This document shows positions 23,937 through 32,206 of a stretch of DNA of 64,000 bases, one piece after another. Source of the DNA: Spirochaetota bacterium (GTDB lineage Bacteria; Spirochaetota; Spirochaetia; Treponematales; Treponemataceae); NCBI GenBank assembly GCA_023443865.1, contig JAEZST010000011.1, positions 1 to 64,000 of the forward strand. The letters run 5' to 3'. The position numbers and the translations under genes were made by a program. The notes under the pieces were generated by a model. The model was not told the DNA's origin. It did not search any database and saw nothing but the letters and a program-made list of their open reading frames with translations. The number at the start of each line of letters is the position of its first letter. The first letter of the stretch is position 1.

Positions 23937-24440
23937 TCAGGTATCCTTTCGGCCCCGGGCCATGACGAGCTTGCCGCTCCTGACGCATTCGAGGATTCCG
24001 TATTTTTCCAGCATAAGAACGAAGGCGTTAAGCTTCGCGGTGGTGCCCGTCGCCTCGAAGGTGATGGAGTCCTCGCCGAGGTCGACGCTGCGCGCCCTGA
24101 AGTGGTCGGCGATCTGCATGAGCTCGGTCCGCGTCGCCTGGGGGCAGGCGACCTTCACGAACGCGATCTCGCCCTCGACGGTTTCCTCGCCGGTATGGTC
24201 GGCCACGTGGATGACGTCCACGAGGCGGTCAAGCTGGCGGATTACCTGGGAGAGGATTTCCCGGTCGCCCGTGGCCACGAGGTTCATGCGGGAAAACTCG
24301 CGCCGGTGGGTGGGAGACACGACGACGCTTTCGAGGTTGTAGCCCCGCCGGGAAAAGACCAAGGCGATGCGGATGAGCACGCCCGGCCGGTTCGAGACGA
24401 GAAGGCTTATCGTATGCTGTTCTTCCGTGCGCTGGTACAT
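23937..24440 (-). CDS. ilvN: Acetolactate synthase small (regulatory) subunit
   Basis: This 167-residue protein begins with an ACT domain (HTISLLVSNRPGVLIRIALVFSRRGYNLES), the valine-binding regulatory fold of the acetolactate synthase small subunit. A C-terminal domain follows, with ATGTTAKLNAFVLMLEKYGILE. Length is typical of IlvN/IlvH. It stabilises the catalytic subunit and confers feedback inhibition. The ATG overlaps the ilvB stop (TGATG), giving translational coupling and equal expression. It is the last gene of the ilvD-leuC-leuD-ilvB-ilvN operon. Naming it ilvH would be equally valid. Confidence 0.92.
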   Translation of the reverse strand: MYQRTEEQHTISLLVSNRPGVLIRIALVFSRRGYNLESVVVSPTHRREFSRMNLVATGDREILSQVIRQLDRLVDVIHVADHTGEETVEGEIAFVKVACPQATRTELMQIADHFRARSVDLGEDSITFEATGTTAKLNAFVLMLEKYGILECVRSGKLVMARGRKDT

Positions 24441-26143
24441 CAGGTACTCCCTTTTGGTTTTTCGACCGGACCCTTCGGCCGCTCGAGGAGCATGGCGGAA
24501 TAGTCGGCCCCGGCGGGAATCATGGGGAACACGTTGTCTTCCCGCTCCACTTCCGCGTGGATGAGGCAGGGCCCGTCGTGGGCGAGGGCCTCGGTAAGGA
24601 CCGGTTCGATATCCTCGACGCGGGCGATTCGAACGCCCTTCATGCCGTAGGCCTCGGCCAGTTTCACGAAGTCGGGGTTGTTTTCCATGGCCACGCCCGA
24701 GAGGCGGTTATTGAAGAAGATGTCCTGCCACTGGCGCACCATGCCGAGGAATTTGTTGTCGATGACGAGGATCTTGACGTTGGCCTTTTGGAGCATGGCG
24801 GTGGCGAGCTCGCACTCGGTCATCTGGAAGCCGCCGTCGCCGGCTATGGCGACGACGAGTTCCCCCGGCCGGGCGAGCTGGGCGCCGATGGCCGCGGGAA
24901 AGCCGAAGCCCATGGTGCCCGCGCCGCCCGAGGAGAGCCAGTCGCGGCCGGAACGGGTTTTGTAGAACTGGGCCGCCCACATTTGGTGCTGGCCCACGTC
25001 GGTGGCCACGATCGCCTTGCCGCCCGTGAGCCGGTAGAGGGAATCGATCACGAGGCTCGCGGAAAGGGAGCCGTTCCCGGGAACAAGGGGGAATTCCTTC
25101 CGCCAGGCTTCGGTCTGGGCGAGCCAGTCGGCGGTCTTTCCCGGATGCTCGATCTTGCAGAGCGCGAGGAGGGCCCCGGAAATTTCCTTCGCGTCGCCGT
25201 GGAGGAAGAGGTCCACGCTCACCTGCCGGTTTTCCTCGGCGCGGTCGATGTCCACGTGTATCTTTTTCGCGCCCTTGCAGAAGGTTTTCACGTTTCCGGT
25301 AATGCGGTCGTCGAAACGGGCGCCCACGGAGACGATAAGGTCGCAGTGCTGGACCGCCTTGTTCGCGTAGGCGGTACCGTGCATGCCGAGCATGCCCAGC
25401 GACAGGGGATGGTCTTCGGGGAAGGCGCCCTTGCCGAGGAGGGTGGAGACTACGGGAATTTTCATCTTCTCCGCGAGGCGGAGTATTTCTTCCCCGGCGT
25501 CGGCGATGGCGGCGCCGTGCCCCGCGAGGAGCACCGGCCGCTCGGCCTCCGCGATGAGGGCGGCGGCTTCCTCCACGGCCCGTTCGTCGTAACCTTCCGG
25601 TATCCGGTAGCCGGGGAGGTCCATGGGCGCGGAAAAGTCGGGCTCGAAGGCGCGGGCGGATACGTCTTTCGGCACGTCGATGAGGACGGGCCCGGGCCTG
25701 CCGGTAGCGGCGAGGTGAAAGGCTTCCTTCATGACGCGGGGGAGCGTTTCCGTTTCCTTGACGAGCCAGGAATACTTGACGATGGGGTAGCTGATTCCCG
25801 ATACGTCCGCCTCCTGGAAGGCGTCGAGCCCGAGATTGGCGGTGATGGTCTGGCCGCAGATGACGATGATCGGCACGGAATCCATTCCGGCGGTGAGGAT
25901 GCCCGTGACGGCGTTGGTGGCGCCCGGTCCCGAGGTGACGAGGGCCACGCCCACCTTGCCCGAGGCCCGCGCGAAGCCGTCGGCCATGTGCACGGCGCCC
26001 TGCTCGTGCCGCGAAAGGACGAGCTTGATCGGGGAATCGATGAGCGCGTCGAACAGGGGTATGTTCGCCCCGCCGGGATAGCCGAAAATATGGGTTACCC
26101 CGTGCTGTTCCAGCGACGCGATGATCGCCTGGGCGCCGGTCAT
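24440..26143 (-). CDS. ilvB: Acetolactate synthase large (catalytic) subunit
   Basis: This 567-residue protein is a full-length ThDP enzyme. It has GYPGGANIPLFDAL near residue 20 and the activating glutamate in LSRHEQGAVHMADGFAR. It also has the central domain PVLLAGHGA and the ThDP-binding GDGGFQMTECELATA with NKFLGMVRQWQ in the C-terminal third. It condenses two pyruvates to 2-acetolactate (valine/leucine branch), or pyruvate with 2-oxobutyrate (isoleucine). The start at 26143 overlaps the leuD stop in ATGA; the longer open frame upstream runs antiparallel-framed through leuD and is not real. It is coupled to ilvN by a 1-nt overlap. Confidence 0.95.
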   Translation of the reverse strand: MTGAQAIIASLEQHGVTHIFGYPGGANIPLFDALIDSPIKLVLSRHEQGAVHMADGFARASGKVGVALVTSGPGATNAVTGILTAGMDSVPIIVICGQTITANLGLDAFQEADVSGISYPIVKYSWLVKETETLPRVMKEAFHLAATGRPGPVLIDVPKDVSARAFEPDFSAPMDLPGYRIPEGYDERAVEEAAALIAEAERPVLLAGHGAAIADAGEEILRLAEKMKIPVVSTLLGKGAFPEDHPLSLGMLGMHGTAYANKAVQHCDLIVSVGARFDDRITGNVKTFCKGAKKIHVDIDRAEENRQVSVDLFLHGDAKEISGALLALCKIEHPGKTADWLAQTEAWRKEFPLVPGNGSLSASLVIDSLYRLTGGKAIVATDVGQHQMWAAQFYKTRSGRDWLSSGGAGTMGFGFPAAIGAQLARPGELVVAIAGDGGFQMTECELATAMLQKANVKILVIDNKFLGMVRQWQDIFFNNRLSGVAMENNPDFVKLAEAYGMKGVRIARVEDIEPVLTEALAHDGPCLIHAEVEREDNVFPMIPAGADYSAMLLERPKGPVEKPKGST

Positions 26144-26763
26144 GGGCGCTTCCCGGCCGCCAGGGCCAAATAGGGTATGCGCGCGGCCGTTGCGGAAGCC
26201 GCCTCGGCGTTCGAAAGGAGCGAGCCCATGGTATCCCACGAACCCGCGAGGAATTTGGCGCGATGCGAAGGAGGCATGGAAACCGGGAAGGAAAGGCGTG
26301 CGGCGGAGAGCGTCATGGACTCGAGATCGACGGTGATCGCGGTGTCGGGCGCCGCCTCGATGAGGTCCTGCAAGGCCTTTACGCGGTCGGCGGCCGCAGT
26401 GACGGCGGGCACGCCGATGGAAGCGCAGTTTCCGGCGAAGATGTCCGCGAAGGATTCGCCGACGATCGCCTTGATGCCCCAACGGGCGATGGCCTGGGGC
26501 GCGTGCTCCCGCGAGGAGCCGCAGCCGAAGTTTTTGTTCACCGCGAGGACGGAGGCCTTGGCGAACCGGGGATCGTTCATGGGATGGGCTTTCGGCTTTC
26601 CCGTTTCGTCGTAGCGCTCGTCGCGGAAGGCTTCTTCCCCGAGCCCGTCGAAAGTGACGCAGCGCAAAAAGCGCGCCGGGATGATGCGGTCGGTGTCTAT
26701 CTCGTCCCCGCGGATCGCGAGGCCGGTTCCGGCGATCGTCTTGATGATCGATTCGTTTTTCAT
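26140..26763 (-). CDS. leuD: 3-isopropylmalate dehydratase small subunit
   Basis: This 207-residue swivel-domain protein shows TDRIIPARFL near residue 24 and the diagnostic NFGCGSSREHAPQAI near residue 78, followed by FADIFAGNCASIGVPAV. With LeuC it isomerises 2-isopropylmalate to 3-isopropylmalate in leucine synthesis. It lies 3 nt after leuC and its stop overlaps ilvB (ATGA), so all are cotranslated. A short Ala-rich tail beyond residue 185 is somewhat longer than in many LeuD proteins. Confidence 0.95.
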   Translation of the reverse strand: MKNESIIKTIAGTGLAIRGDEIDTDRIIPARFLRCVTFDGLGEEAFRDERYDETGKPKAHPMNDPRFAKASVLAVNKNFGCGSSREHAPQAIARWGIKAIVGESFADIFAGNCASIGVPAVTAAADRVKALQDLIEAAPDTAITVDLESMTLSAARLSFPVSMPPSHRAKFLAGSWDTMGSLLSNAEAASATAARIPYLALAAGKRP

Positions 26764-26766
26764 CGG

Positions 26767-28161
26767 CTAAAACTCCCTCACGTCGACTATTTTCCCCATA
26801 ATGGCCGCCGCGGCCGCCATCGCCGGGCTCATGAGCATGGTCCGCCCGGTGGCGGAACCCTGCCGCCCGATGAAATTCCGGTTCGAGGAGGAAGCGCACA
26901 GTTCCCTTCCCTTCAACCGGTCGGGGTTCATCGCGAGGCACATGGAGCAGCCCGCGAGCCGCCATTCGAAGCCCGCCTCGGAGAATACGCGGTCAAGCCC
27001 TTCCTTTTCGGCCTGCGCCTTCACCAGTTCGGAGCCCGGCACGACGATGGCCCGCACGCCGGGGGCGACACGCTTGCCCTTCACGACGGCGGCGGCCGCG
27101 CGGAGGTCGGCAATGCGGCCGTTGGTGCAGCTTCCGATGAAGGCCACGTCGATCTTTTGGCCGATCACCGGGTCGCCGGGCGTGAAGCCCATGTGGGCAT
27201 AAGCCGCCTCGGCGGTTTCCTTTCCGTCGCCGAGCGATTCGGGAAGCGGAAGCTTCGCGGTAACGGGTATGGCCTGGCCGGGATTGATGCCCCAGGTCAC
27301 CATGGGCTCGATTTTCGACACGTCGATGACGGTTTCGTCGTCGTAGCGGGCGCCGGGGTCCGAGGCCATGGAAAGCCAGAAGGAGGCGGCCTTGTCGAAA
27401 TCGCTTCCGGACGGGACGCGGGGCCTGCCGCGAAGGTATTCCACCGTGGTCTTGTCGGGGTTCACGTAGCCGCAGCGGGCGCCGCCCTCGATGCTCATGT
27501 TGCAAATCGTGAGCCGGCCTTCCATGTCGAGCGCCTCTATGGCCTCGCCCGCGTACTCGTAGGCGTAGCCGATGCCCCCGTTCACCCCGAGCCGGGCGAT
27601 GAGGGCCAGGATATAGTCCTTGGCCGTTACCCCGGGACCGGGCTTTCCGGTAAAGAGGATTCGGCGCACCTTGGGCTTCGATACCGCGAGGGTTTGGGTC
27701 GCGAGGACGTCGCGGATCTGGCTCGTGCCGATGCCGAAGGCGATGGCCCCGAAGGCGCCGTGACTGGCCGTGTGGGAATCGCCGCAGACGATGGTCATGC
27801 CCGGCTGGGTAAGTCCCTGTTCGGGCCCGACGACGTGGACGATGCCCTGTTTTCCGCTTCCCCAGTTGAAGAAGTCGATTCCGTTTTCCTTGGTGTTCCG
27901 CTCGAGGTTTTGGAGCATCTGTTCGGCGAGGCCGTCTTCCAAGGGGCGAGCGGAGCTATGGGTGGGCACGATATGGTCCACCGTGGCCACCGTCCGGTCA
28001 GGGCGCGCCACGCGTACGCCCCGCTCGCGGATCATGGCGAAGGCCTGGGGAGACGTAACCTCGTGGATGAGGTGCAAGCCGATATAGAGCTGGTCTTCCC
28101 CCGATTCGAGGGTCGCGACCTTGTGAAGGCGCCAGACTTTGTCCAGTAAGGTTTCCGCCAT
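26767..28161 (-). CDS. leuC: 3-isopropylmalate dehydratase large subunit
   Basis: This 464-residue aconitase-superfamily protein has TVDHIVPTHSS near the N-terminus, VCGDSHTASHGAFGAIAFGIGTS, and the iron-sulphur cysteines in FIGSCTNGR and GCSMCLAMNPD. It matches the long LeuC form of about 465 residues. It needs LeuD for activity and an intact [4Fe-4S] cluster. Its ATG overlaps the last base of the ilvD stop (TGATG). No leuA-type or leuB gene lies in the operon, though a LeuA-family fusion enzyme is encoded at 38329. Confidence 0.95.
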   Translation of the reverse strand: MAETLLDKVWRLHKVATLESGEDQLYIGLHLIHEVTSPQAFAMIRERGVRVARPDRTVATVDHIVPTHSSARPLEDGLAEQMLQNLERNTKENGIDFFNWGSGKQGIVHVVGPEQGLTQPGMTIVCGDSHTASHGAFGAIAFGIGTSQIRDVLATQTLAVSKPKVRRILFTGKPGPGVTAKDYILALIARLGVNGGIGYAYEYAGEAIEALDMEGRLTICNMSIEGGARCGYVNPDKTTVEYLRGRPRVPSGSDFDKAASFWLSMASDPGARYDDETVIDVSKIEPMVTWGINPGQAIPVTAKLPLPESLGDGKETAEAAYAHMGFTPGDPVIGQKIDVAFIGSCTNGRIADLRAAAAVVKGKRVAPGVRAIVVPGSELVKAQAEKEGLDRVFSEAGFEWRLAGCSMCLAMNPDRLKGRELCASSSNRNFIGRQGSATGRTMLMSPAMAAAAAIMGKIVDVREF

Positions 28162-29996
28162 CAGTTTTCCTCCCCGGGAAGGAGGCGGATCGCTCCCTGG
28201 TCGGCGCTTTGGGCGAAAAGGGCGTAGGCCCGCAGGGCCCTGCTCACCGCGCGCTTCCGGCCAACGGGGGTATAGGCCTTGTCGCCCCGCGCTTCCTGTT
28301 CCTTCGCGCGGCGCGCGAGTTCCGCGCCGTCCACCAGGAGCTGCAAACGGCGATCGGGAATCGAGATGTCGATGAGGTCGCCGTTCCGCACCAGGGCTAT
28401 CTCGCCCCCCGCGGCGGCTTCCGGGCTCGCGTGCCCGATGGAAAGCCCGCTCGTGCCCCCCGAAAAGCGGCCGTCGGTGATGAGGGCGCAGGCCTTTCCG
28501 AGGCCGCGGCTTTTCAGGTAGCTGGTGGGATAGAGCATTTCCTGCATGCCCGGCCCGCCCTTCGGCCCCTCGTAGCGGATTACCACCACGTCGCCGGCCT
28601 TAACCTTGCCGGAGAGGATTCCCGCCACCGCGTCTTCCTGGCTTTCGAAGACGACCGCGGGACCCCTGAAGTTGAATATGGACGGGTCGACTCCCGCGGT
28701 TTTCACGATGGCGCCCCGGCTCGCGATATTGCCGAAAAGGACCGCGAGGCCGCCGTCCTTGTAGTAGGCGTGGCTTACGTCCCGGATGCAGCCCGAGGCG
28801 CGGTCCAGGTCGCACGACTCGAACCGGCTGTCCTGGCTTCCCATGACGAGATTGAACTTCCCCCCCGGCGCCGCCCGGTAAAAGGCTTCAGCCTGGGGAT
28901 TGGGCCCCCGCGTCAGGTCGTATTTTTTGAGCGCCTCGGCGAGGGTGCCGCCCTCCACGCGGGGCACCGACCTATCCAGGAGACCGCCCCGGTCGAGTTC
29001 GGCGAGAATTCCCATGATGCCGCCGGCGCGGTGGACGTCCTCGATATGGAAATGGGAATTGGGCGCCACCTTGGAGAGGCAGGGTACCTTCCGGGAAAGG
29101 GAATCGATGTCCTTCATGGTGAAGTCCACCCCGGCTTCCCGGGCGACGGCGAGGAGGTGAAGGACCGTGTTGGTGCTGCCGCCCATGGCGATATCGAGGC
29201 TCATGGCGTTCATGAAGGCCGCTTTCGTGGCGATGCCCCGGGGAAGGAGCCGCTCGTCGCCGGTTTCATAGTATCGTTCGGCGAGGGAGCAAATGAGTTC
29301 CGCGCCCCGCTCGAAAAGGCCGAGCCGTTCCCTGTGGGTGGCGAGCACGGTGCCGTTCCCCGGCAGGGCGAGGCCGAGCGCCTCGGTGAGGCAGTTCATG
29401 GAGTTGGCGGTAAACATGCCCGAACAGCTTCCGCAGGTGGGGCAGGCGTGGGTTTCCACGTCGTCGAGGGTCTTCTCGTCCACGCCCTCGTCGGCGCCCA
29501 TAACCATCACGTCCACGAGGTCGTAGGCCTTGCCCCCGGTCCGGCCCGCTTCCATCGGCCCGCCGGAGACGAATACCGTGGGTATATTGAGGCGCATGGC
29601 GGCCATGAGCATGCCGGGGGTAATCTTGTCGCAATTGGAGATGCAGATGAGGGCGTCGGCCCGGTGGGCGTTCGCCATGTATTCCACGCTGTCGGCGATC
29701 AGGTCCCGCGACGGCAGGCTGTAGAGCATGCCCTCGTGTCCCATGGCGATCCCGTCGTCTATGGCGATGGTATTGAATTCCGCCGCGAAAAAGCCCTTCG
29801 CCTCGATAACGGCCTTCACCTTCTGGCCGATCTCGTGGAGGTGGACATGACCCGGCACGAATTGGGTAAAGCTGTTGGCTATCGCGATAATCGGCTTCCC
29901 GAAATGCGCTTCCTTCATTCCGTTCGCTCGCCACAGGGAGCGGGCGCCGGCCATAATCCGGCCTTTGGTGTTCGTGTCTGATCGTAACGAGGGCAT
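28161..29996 (-). CDS. ilvD: Dihydroxy-acid dehydratase
   Basis: This 611-residue protein is full length. It has cluster and substrate motifs CISNCDKITPGM, THACPTCGSCSGMFTANSMN (an H/CPTCGSC context for the Fe-S ligand) and TDGRFSGGTSGLSIGHASPEA. It dehydrates dihydroxy-isovalerate and dihydroxy-methylvalerate to the 2-oxo acids of valine/leucine and isoleucine. It is the first gene of the operon; AAGGAG precedes the ATG. The promoter at 30020-30049 leaves a leader of only about 15 nt, so classical leader-peptide attenuation is unlikely and regulation is probably at initiation. Confidence 0.95.
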   Translation of the reverse strand: MPSLRSDTNTKGRIMAGARSLWRANGMKEAHFGKPIIAIANSFTQFVPGHVHLHEIGQKVKAVIEAKGFFAAEFNTIAIDDGIAMGHEGMLYSLPSRDLIADSVEYMANAHRADALICISNCDKITPGMLMAAMRLNIPTVFVSGGPMEAGRTGGKAYDLVDVMVMGADEGVDEKTLDDVETHACPTCGSCSGMFTANSMNCLTEALGLALPGNGTVLATHRERLGLFERGAELICSLAERYYETGDERLLPRGIATKAAFMNAMSLDIAMGGSTNTVLHLLAVAREAGVDFTMKDIDSLSRKVPCLSKVAPNSHFHIEDVHRAGGIMGILAELDRGGLLDRSVPRVEGGTLAEALKKYDLTRGPNPQAEAFYRAAPGGKFNLVMGSQDSRFESCDLDRASGCIRDVSHAYYKDGGLAVLFGNIASRGAIVKTAGVDPSIFNFRGPAVVFESQEDAVAGILSGKVKAGDVVVIRYEGPKGGPGMQEMLYPTSYLKSRGLGKACALITDGRFSGGTSGLSIGHASPEAAAGGEIALVRNGDLIDISIPDRRLQLLVDGAELARRAKEQEARGDKAYTPVGRKRAVSRALRAYALFAQSADQGAIRLLPGEEN

Positions 29997-30019
29997 GGGC
30001 GTATCTCCTTAGACCCCTG

Positions 30020-30049
30020 AGTGTACCGGAGCTCGTCGGACGGGCGCAA
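30020..30049 (-). promoter_or_regulatory. Promoter of the ilvD-leuCD-ilvBN operon
   Basis: On the minus strand TTGCGC (30044-30049) and TACACT (30020-30025) are 18 nt apart, just upstream of the ilvD ribosome-binding site. No T-box, leader peptide or riboswitch-like structure fits between promoter and gene. Confidence 0.55.
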
Positions 30050-30130
30050 GACGGAAGGCCGCCGTTCCCGCGAGAATTTTCTTATAAGATGAAGGGGCGG
30101 ATTGCCACGAGAGCCCGCGGGCGCCCCGTA

Positions 30131-30158
30131 TTGCATTTGTTACCCCAATGCCTATACT
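30131..30158 (+). promoter_or_regulatory. Promoter of the 30204 substrate-binding protein gene
   Basis: TTGCAT (30131-30136) and TATACT (30153-30158) are 16 nt apart, with GGAGG at about 30190 before the ATG. A second TTATACC follows at 30164. It is divergent from the ilv operon promoter about 80 bp away. Confidence 0.6.
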
Positions 30159-30203
30159 TAATGTTATACCTCGCGAAAAGGCGGGGTTTGGAGGAAAGGC
30201 GCG

Positions 30204-30935
30204 ATGAGGATACGTTCGTTAGCGGGAATAGTATTCGCCCTCGCCGCCGCCCCGTTTCTCTGGGGCGAATCCCCTGAACGCGCCGTCGTAGTCGGGACCG
30301 CGGGCTTTGATTTTCCCCCGACCCTCGTGGCCTGCGATATCCTGGCCGAGGCCTACGATAGGATCGGCTATCGCGCCGATTTCGTCGACTTTCCCCCGAA
30401 CCGCATGATCGCCCTGCTCAAGAAGGGCGAGATCGACGCGCTTATTCTCGCCGAAGCCTCCTTCAAGGACAAATATCCCGGCACGATCATGGTACCGACG
30501 GAAATTTGGACAGACGAATTGGTCGTATACTCGAAACGGACGCTCGACGTTACGGGATGGGAGAGCATCAAGACGCTCACGGTCGGTTATATCGCCGGCA
30601 TGATTATCATCGAAAAATCGCTTTCGAACGGCTTCGACGCGGTGCCCGTCCAGACGCCAACGCAGCTTTTCGAAATGCTCAACGCGGGACGGACGGACGC
30701 CGTGGTAACCTCGCGCTCGATCGGGCAATATATGCTCCCCAAACTCGATATGAAGGGCATTTCGCCCGCGGGCAAAACCCTTGCCCTGGTGCCCAACTAC
30801 CATTTCCTCGCGGGGAATAACGCCGAGCTCGCCGCGCGACTCTCGGCCGCCTTGGCGGATATGGAGAGAACCGGCCGAATCGCCGCCATAACCAAGGCCT
30901 CCCTCGCGAGGATATTGCCGGACGGGGAAAGATAG
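30204..30935 (+). CDS. Periplasmic substrate-binding protein (family 3-like)
   Basis: This 243-residue protein has a signal peptide ending PFLWGES. The two-lobe solute-binding pattern follows: PPTLVACDILAEAYDRIGYRADFVDFPPNRMIALLKKGEIDALI, then LTVGYIAGMI and AVVTSRSIGQYML. It resembles family 3 amino acid-binding proteins and the detached sensor domains of signalling proteins. No transporter genes adjoin. GGAGG precedes the ATG, and a sigma-70-like promoter lies 46 nt upstream. It is convergent with the MacB-type operon on the other strand. Ligand unknown. Confidence 0.78.
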   Translation: MRIRSLAGIVFALAAAPFLWGESPERAVVVGTAGFDFPPTLVACDILAEAYDRIGYRADFVDFPPNRMIALLKKGEIDALILAEASFKDKYPGTIMVPTEIWTDELVVYSKRTLDVTGWESIKTLTVGYIAGMIIIEKSLSNGFDAVPVQTPTQLFEMLNAGRTDAVVTSRSIGQYMLPKLDMKGISPAGKTLALVPNYHFLAGNNAELAARLSAALADMERTGRIAAITKASLARILPDGER

Positions 30936-30953
30936 CGGGGCGGCTTTCGCCCG

Positions 30954-32204
30954 CTATTCGTAGCGCAAGGCCTCGCACGGATCGAGTTTCGACGCCCGCC
31001 GCGCCGGGAGCCAGCCGAACGCGAAGGCGATGGCGACCGAAAGGCCAAGGGAAAGGGGAACGGTGTTCGCGGGGACGGATACGGGCAGGGAAGCGAAACG
31101 GGCAACGGCGGAGGCCGCCGCCGCGGCGAGAAATACCCCGGCGACGCCCCCCGAAACGCATACCGCGAGCGATTCCACGAGAAACTGCCGGCCGATCCAC
31201 GCCCCGCGGGCTCCGAGGGCCTTGCGCGTCCCGATCTCCCGGGTCCGTTCCTTCACGGAAATGAGCATAACGTTCATCACGCCGATTCCCGCGACGATGA
31301 GCGAAAGGCCCGCCACCGCGGATACGAAACTCGTTACCAGGGCGGTCATCGAGTCTATTTCGGAAAGGGCGCTTTTTCCGGTCTCCACCGAATACTTCGG
31401 CGTACCGTCCCATTGCCCGTGGTTTCGGGAAAGGAGGGCCAGAATCGCCTCCTGGGCCCGCTCCACAGAATTCACCGACGCCGCCTCGACGTACAGCTGA
31501 TAGGTTTCCCGGCTTCCCCCGAAACGCCCCACGGCGGAAAAGGGAACGAAGACGGTGCCGTTATTCGTCGAGTCGTAGCTTTGTATCGCCTGAAAAAGCG
31601 AGGGCGGCTCGCGCTCGAGCACGCCGACGACCTCGACCTCGCCGAAATTGCCGATGGAAATCCGCTTTCCCAGCGGGTCTTCCGCGCCGTAGTTTCCCGG
31701 CTTTCCGAAGAATTTCTCCGCGATTCCCGCGCCGAGGATCGCCGCGCGGCGGAGGTTCCGGTCGTCGGTAACGTTGAAGCTCCGCCCGCGCGCGAGAACG
31801 AGCCGCTCCATCGGGAAGTAATCGGCGGAAACGCTCATAATCCTGGTAACGCCGCTTTTGTCGCCGTAGCGGGAGGTAAACTGGAACTCCGCCGTCGGGC
31901 TGATCCCGGAAACGAGATCGGCCATCGCCGCGATATCTTCCTGGTCCTCGGCGCTGATGGGTTCCGGCCGCTTCGTCCAGCCGATCGAGGAGAGGTAGCG
32001 GTAATTCGCCGCAACGGTCATGTGGGTGGGACGGCTGAATGACCCCATTTCCCTGAGGATGAGCCCCTTGAGGCCCTGCCCCGCGGCGATAACGCACACG
32101 ACGGAGGCGACGCCGACCAAAAGCCCGAGCGCCGCGAGAAAGGAACGCCTTCCGTTGGAGGCGAGAGAGTCCATGGCCTCGGCGGCGATAAAACCGATAC
32201 GCAT
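30954..32204 (-). CDS. FtsX/MacB-type ABC permease 2
   Basis: 416 residues from ATG 32204, which has GGGGGA upstream; the longer frame is a shadow. One N-terminal membrane helix (FLAALGLLVGVASVVCVIAAG) precedes a periplasmic MacB core-like domain. Three C-terminal helices follow, with the family motif VKERTREIGTRKALGARGAWIGRQFL. In MacB-like machines such permeases do not move solute across the inner membrane but transmit ATP-driven motion to the periplasm. It follows permease 1 by 2 nt and is last in the operon. Confidence 0.88.
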   Translation of the reverse strand: MRIGFIAAEAMDSLASNGRRSFLAALGLLVGVASVVCVIAAGQGLKGLILREMGSFSRPTHMTVAANYRYLSSIGWTKRPEPISAEDQEDIAAMADLVSGISPTAEFQFTSRYGDKSGVTRIMSVSADYFPMERLVLARGRSFNVTDDRNLRRAAILGAGIAEKFFGKPGNYGAEDPLGKRISIGNFGEVEVVGVLEREPPSLFQAIQSYDSTNNGTVFVPFSAVGRFGGSRETYQLYVEAASVNSVERAQEAILALLSRNHGQWDGTPKYSVETGKSALSEIDSMTALVTSFVSAVAGLSLIVAGIGVMNVMLISVKERTREIGTRKALGARGAWIGRQFLVESLAVCVSGGVAGVFLAAAAASAVARFASLPVSVPANTVPLSLGLSVAIAFAFGWLPARRASKLDPCEALRYE

Positions 32205-32206
32205 CG

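Noticed and set aside
26140..26965. N-terminal extension of the acetolactate synthase to 26965
   Set aside because: The extension is low-complexity Arg/Gly sequence in another frame of leuD; the ATG at 26143 fits the family and overlaps the leuD stop.
24557..29981. Very long plus-strand open frames across the ilv/leu operon
   Set aside because: They are antisense shadows caused by high GC codon positions; the minus-strand genes are unmistakable.
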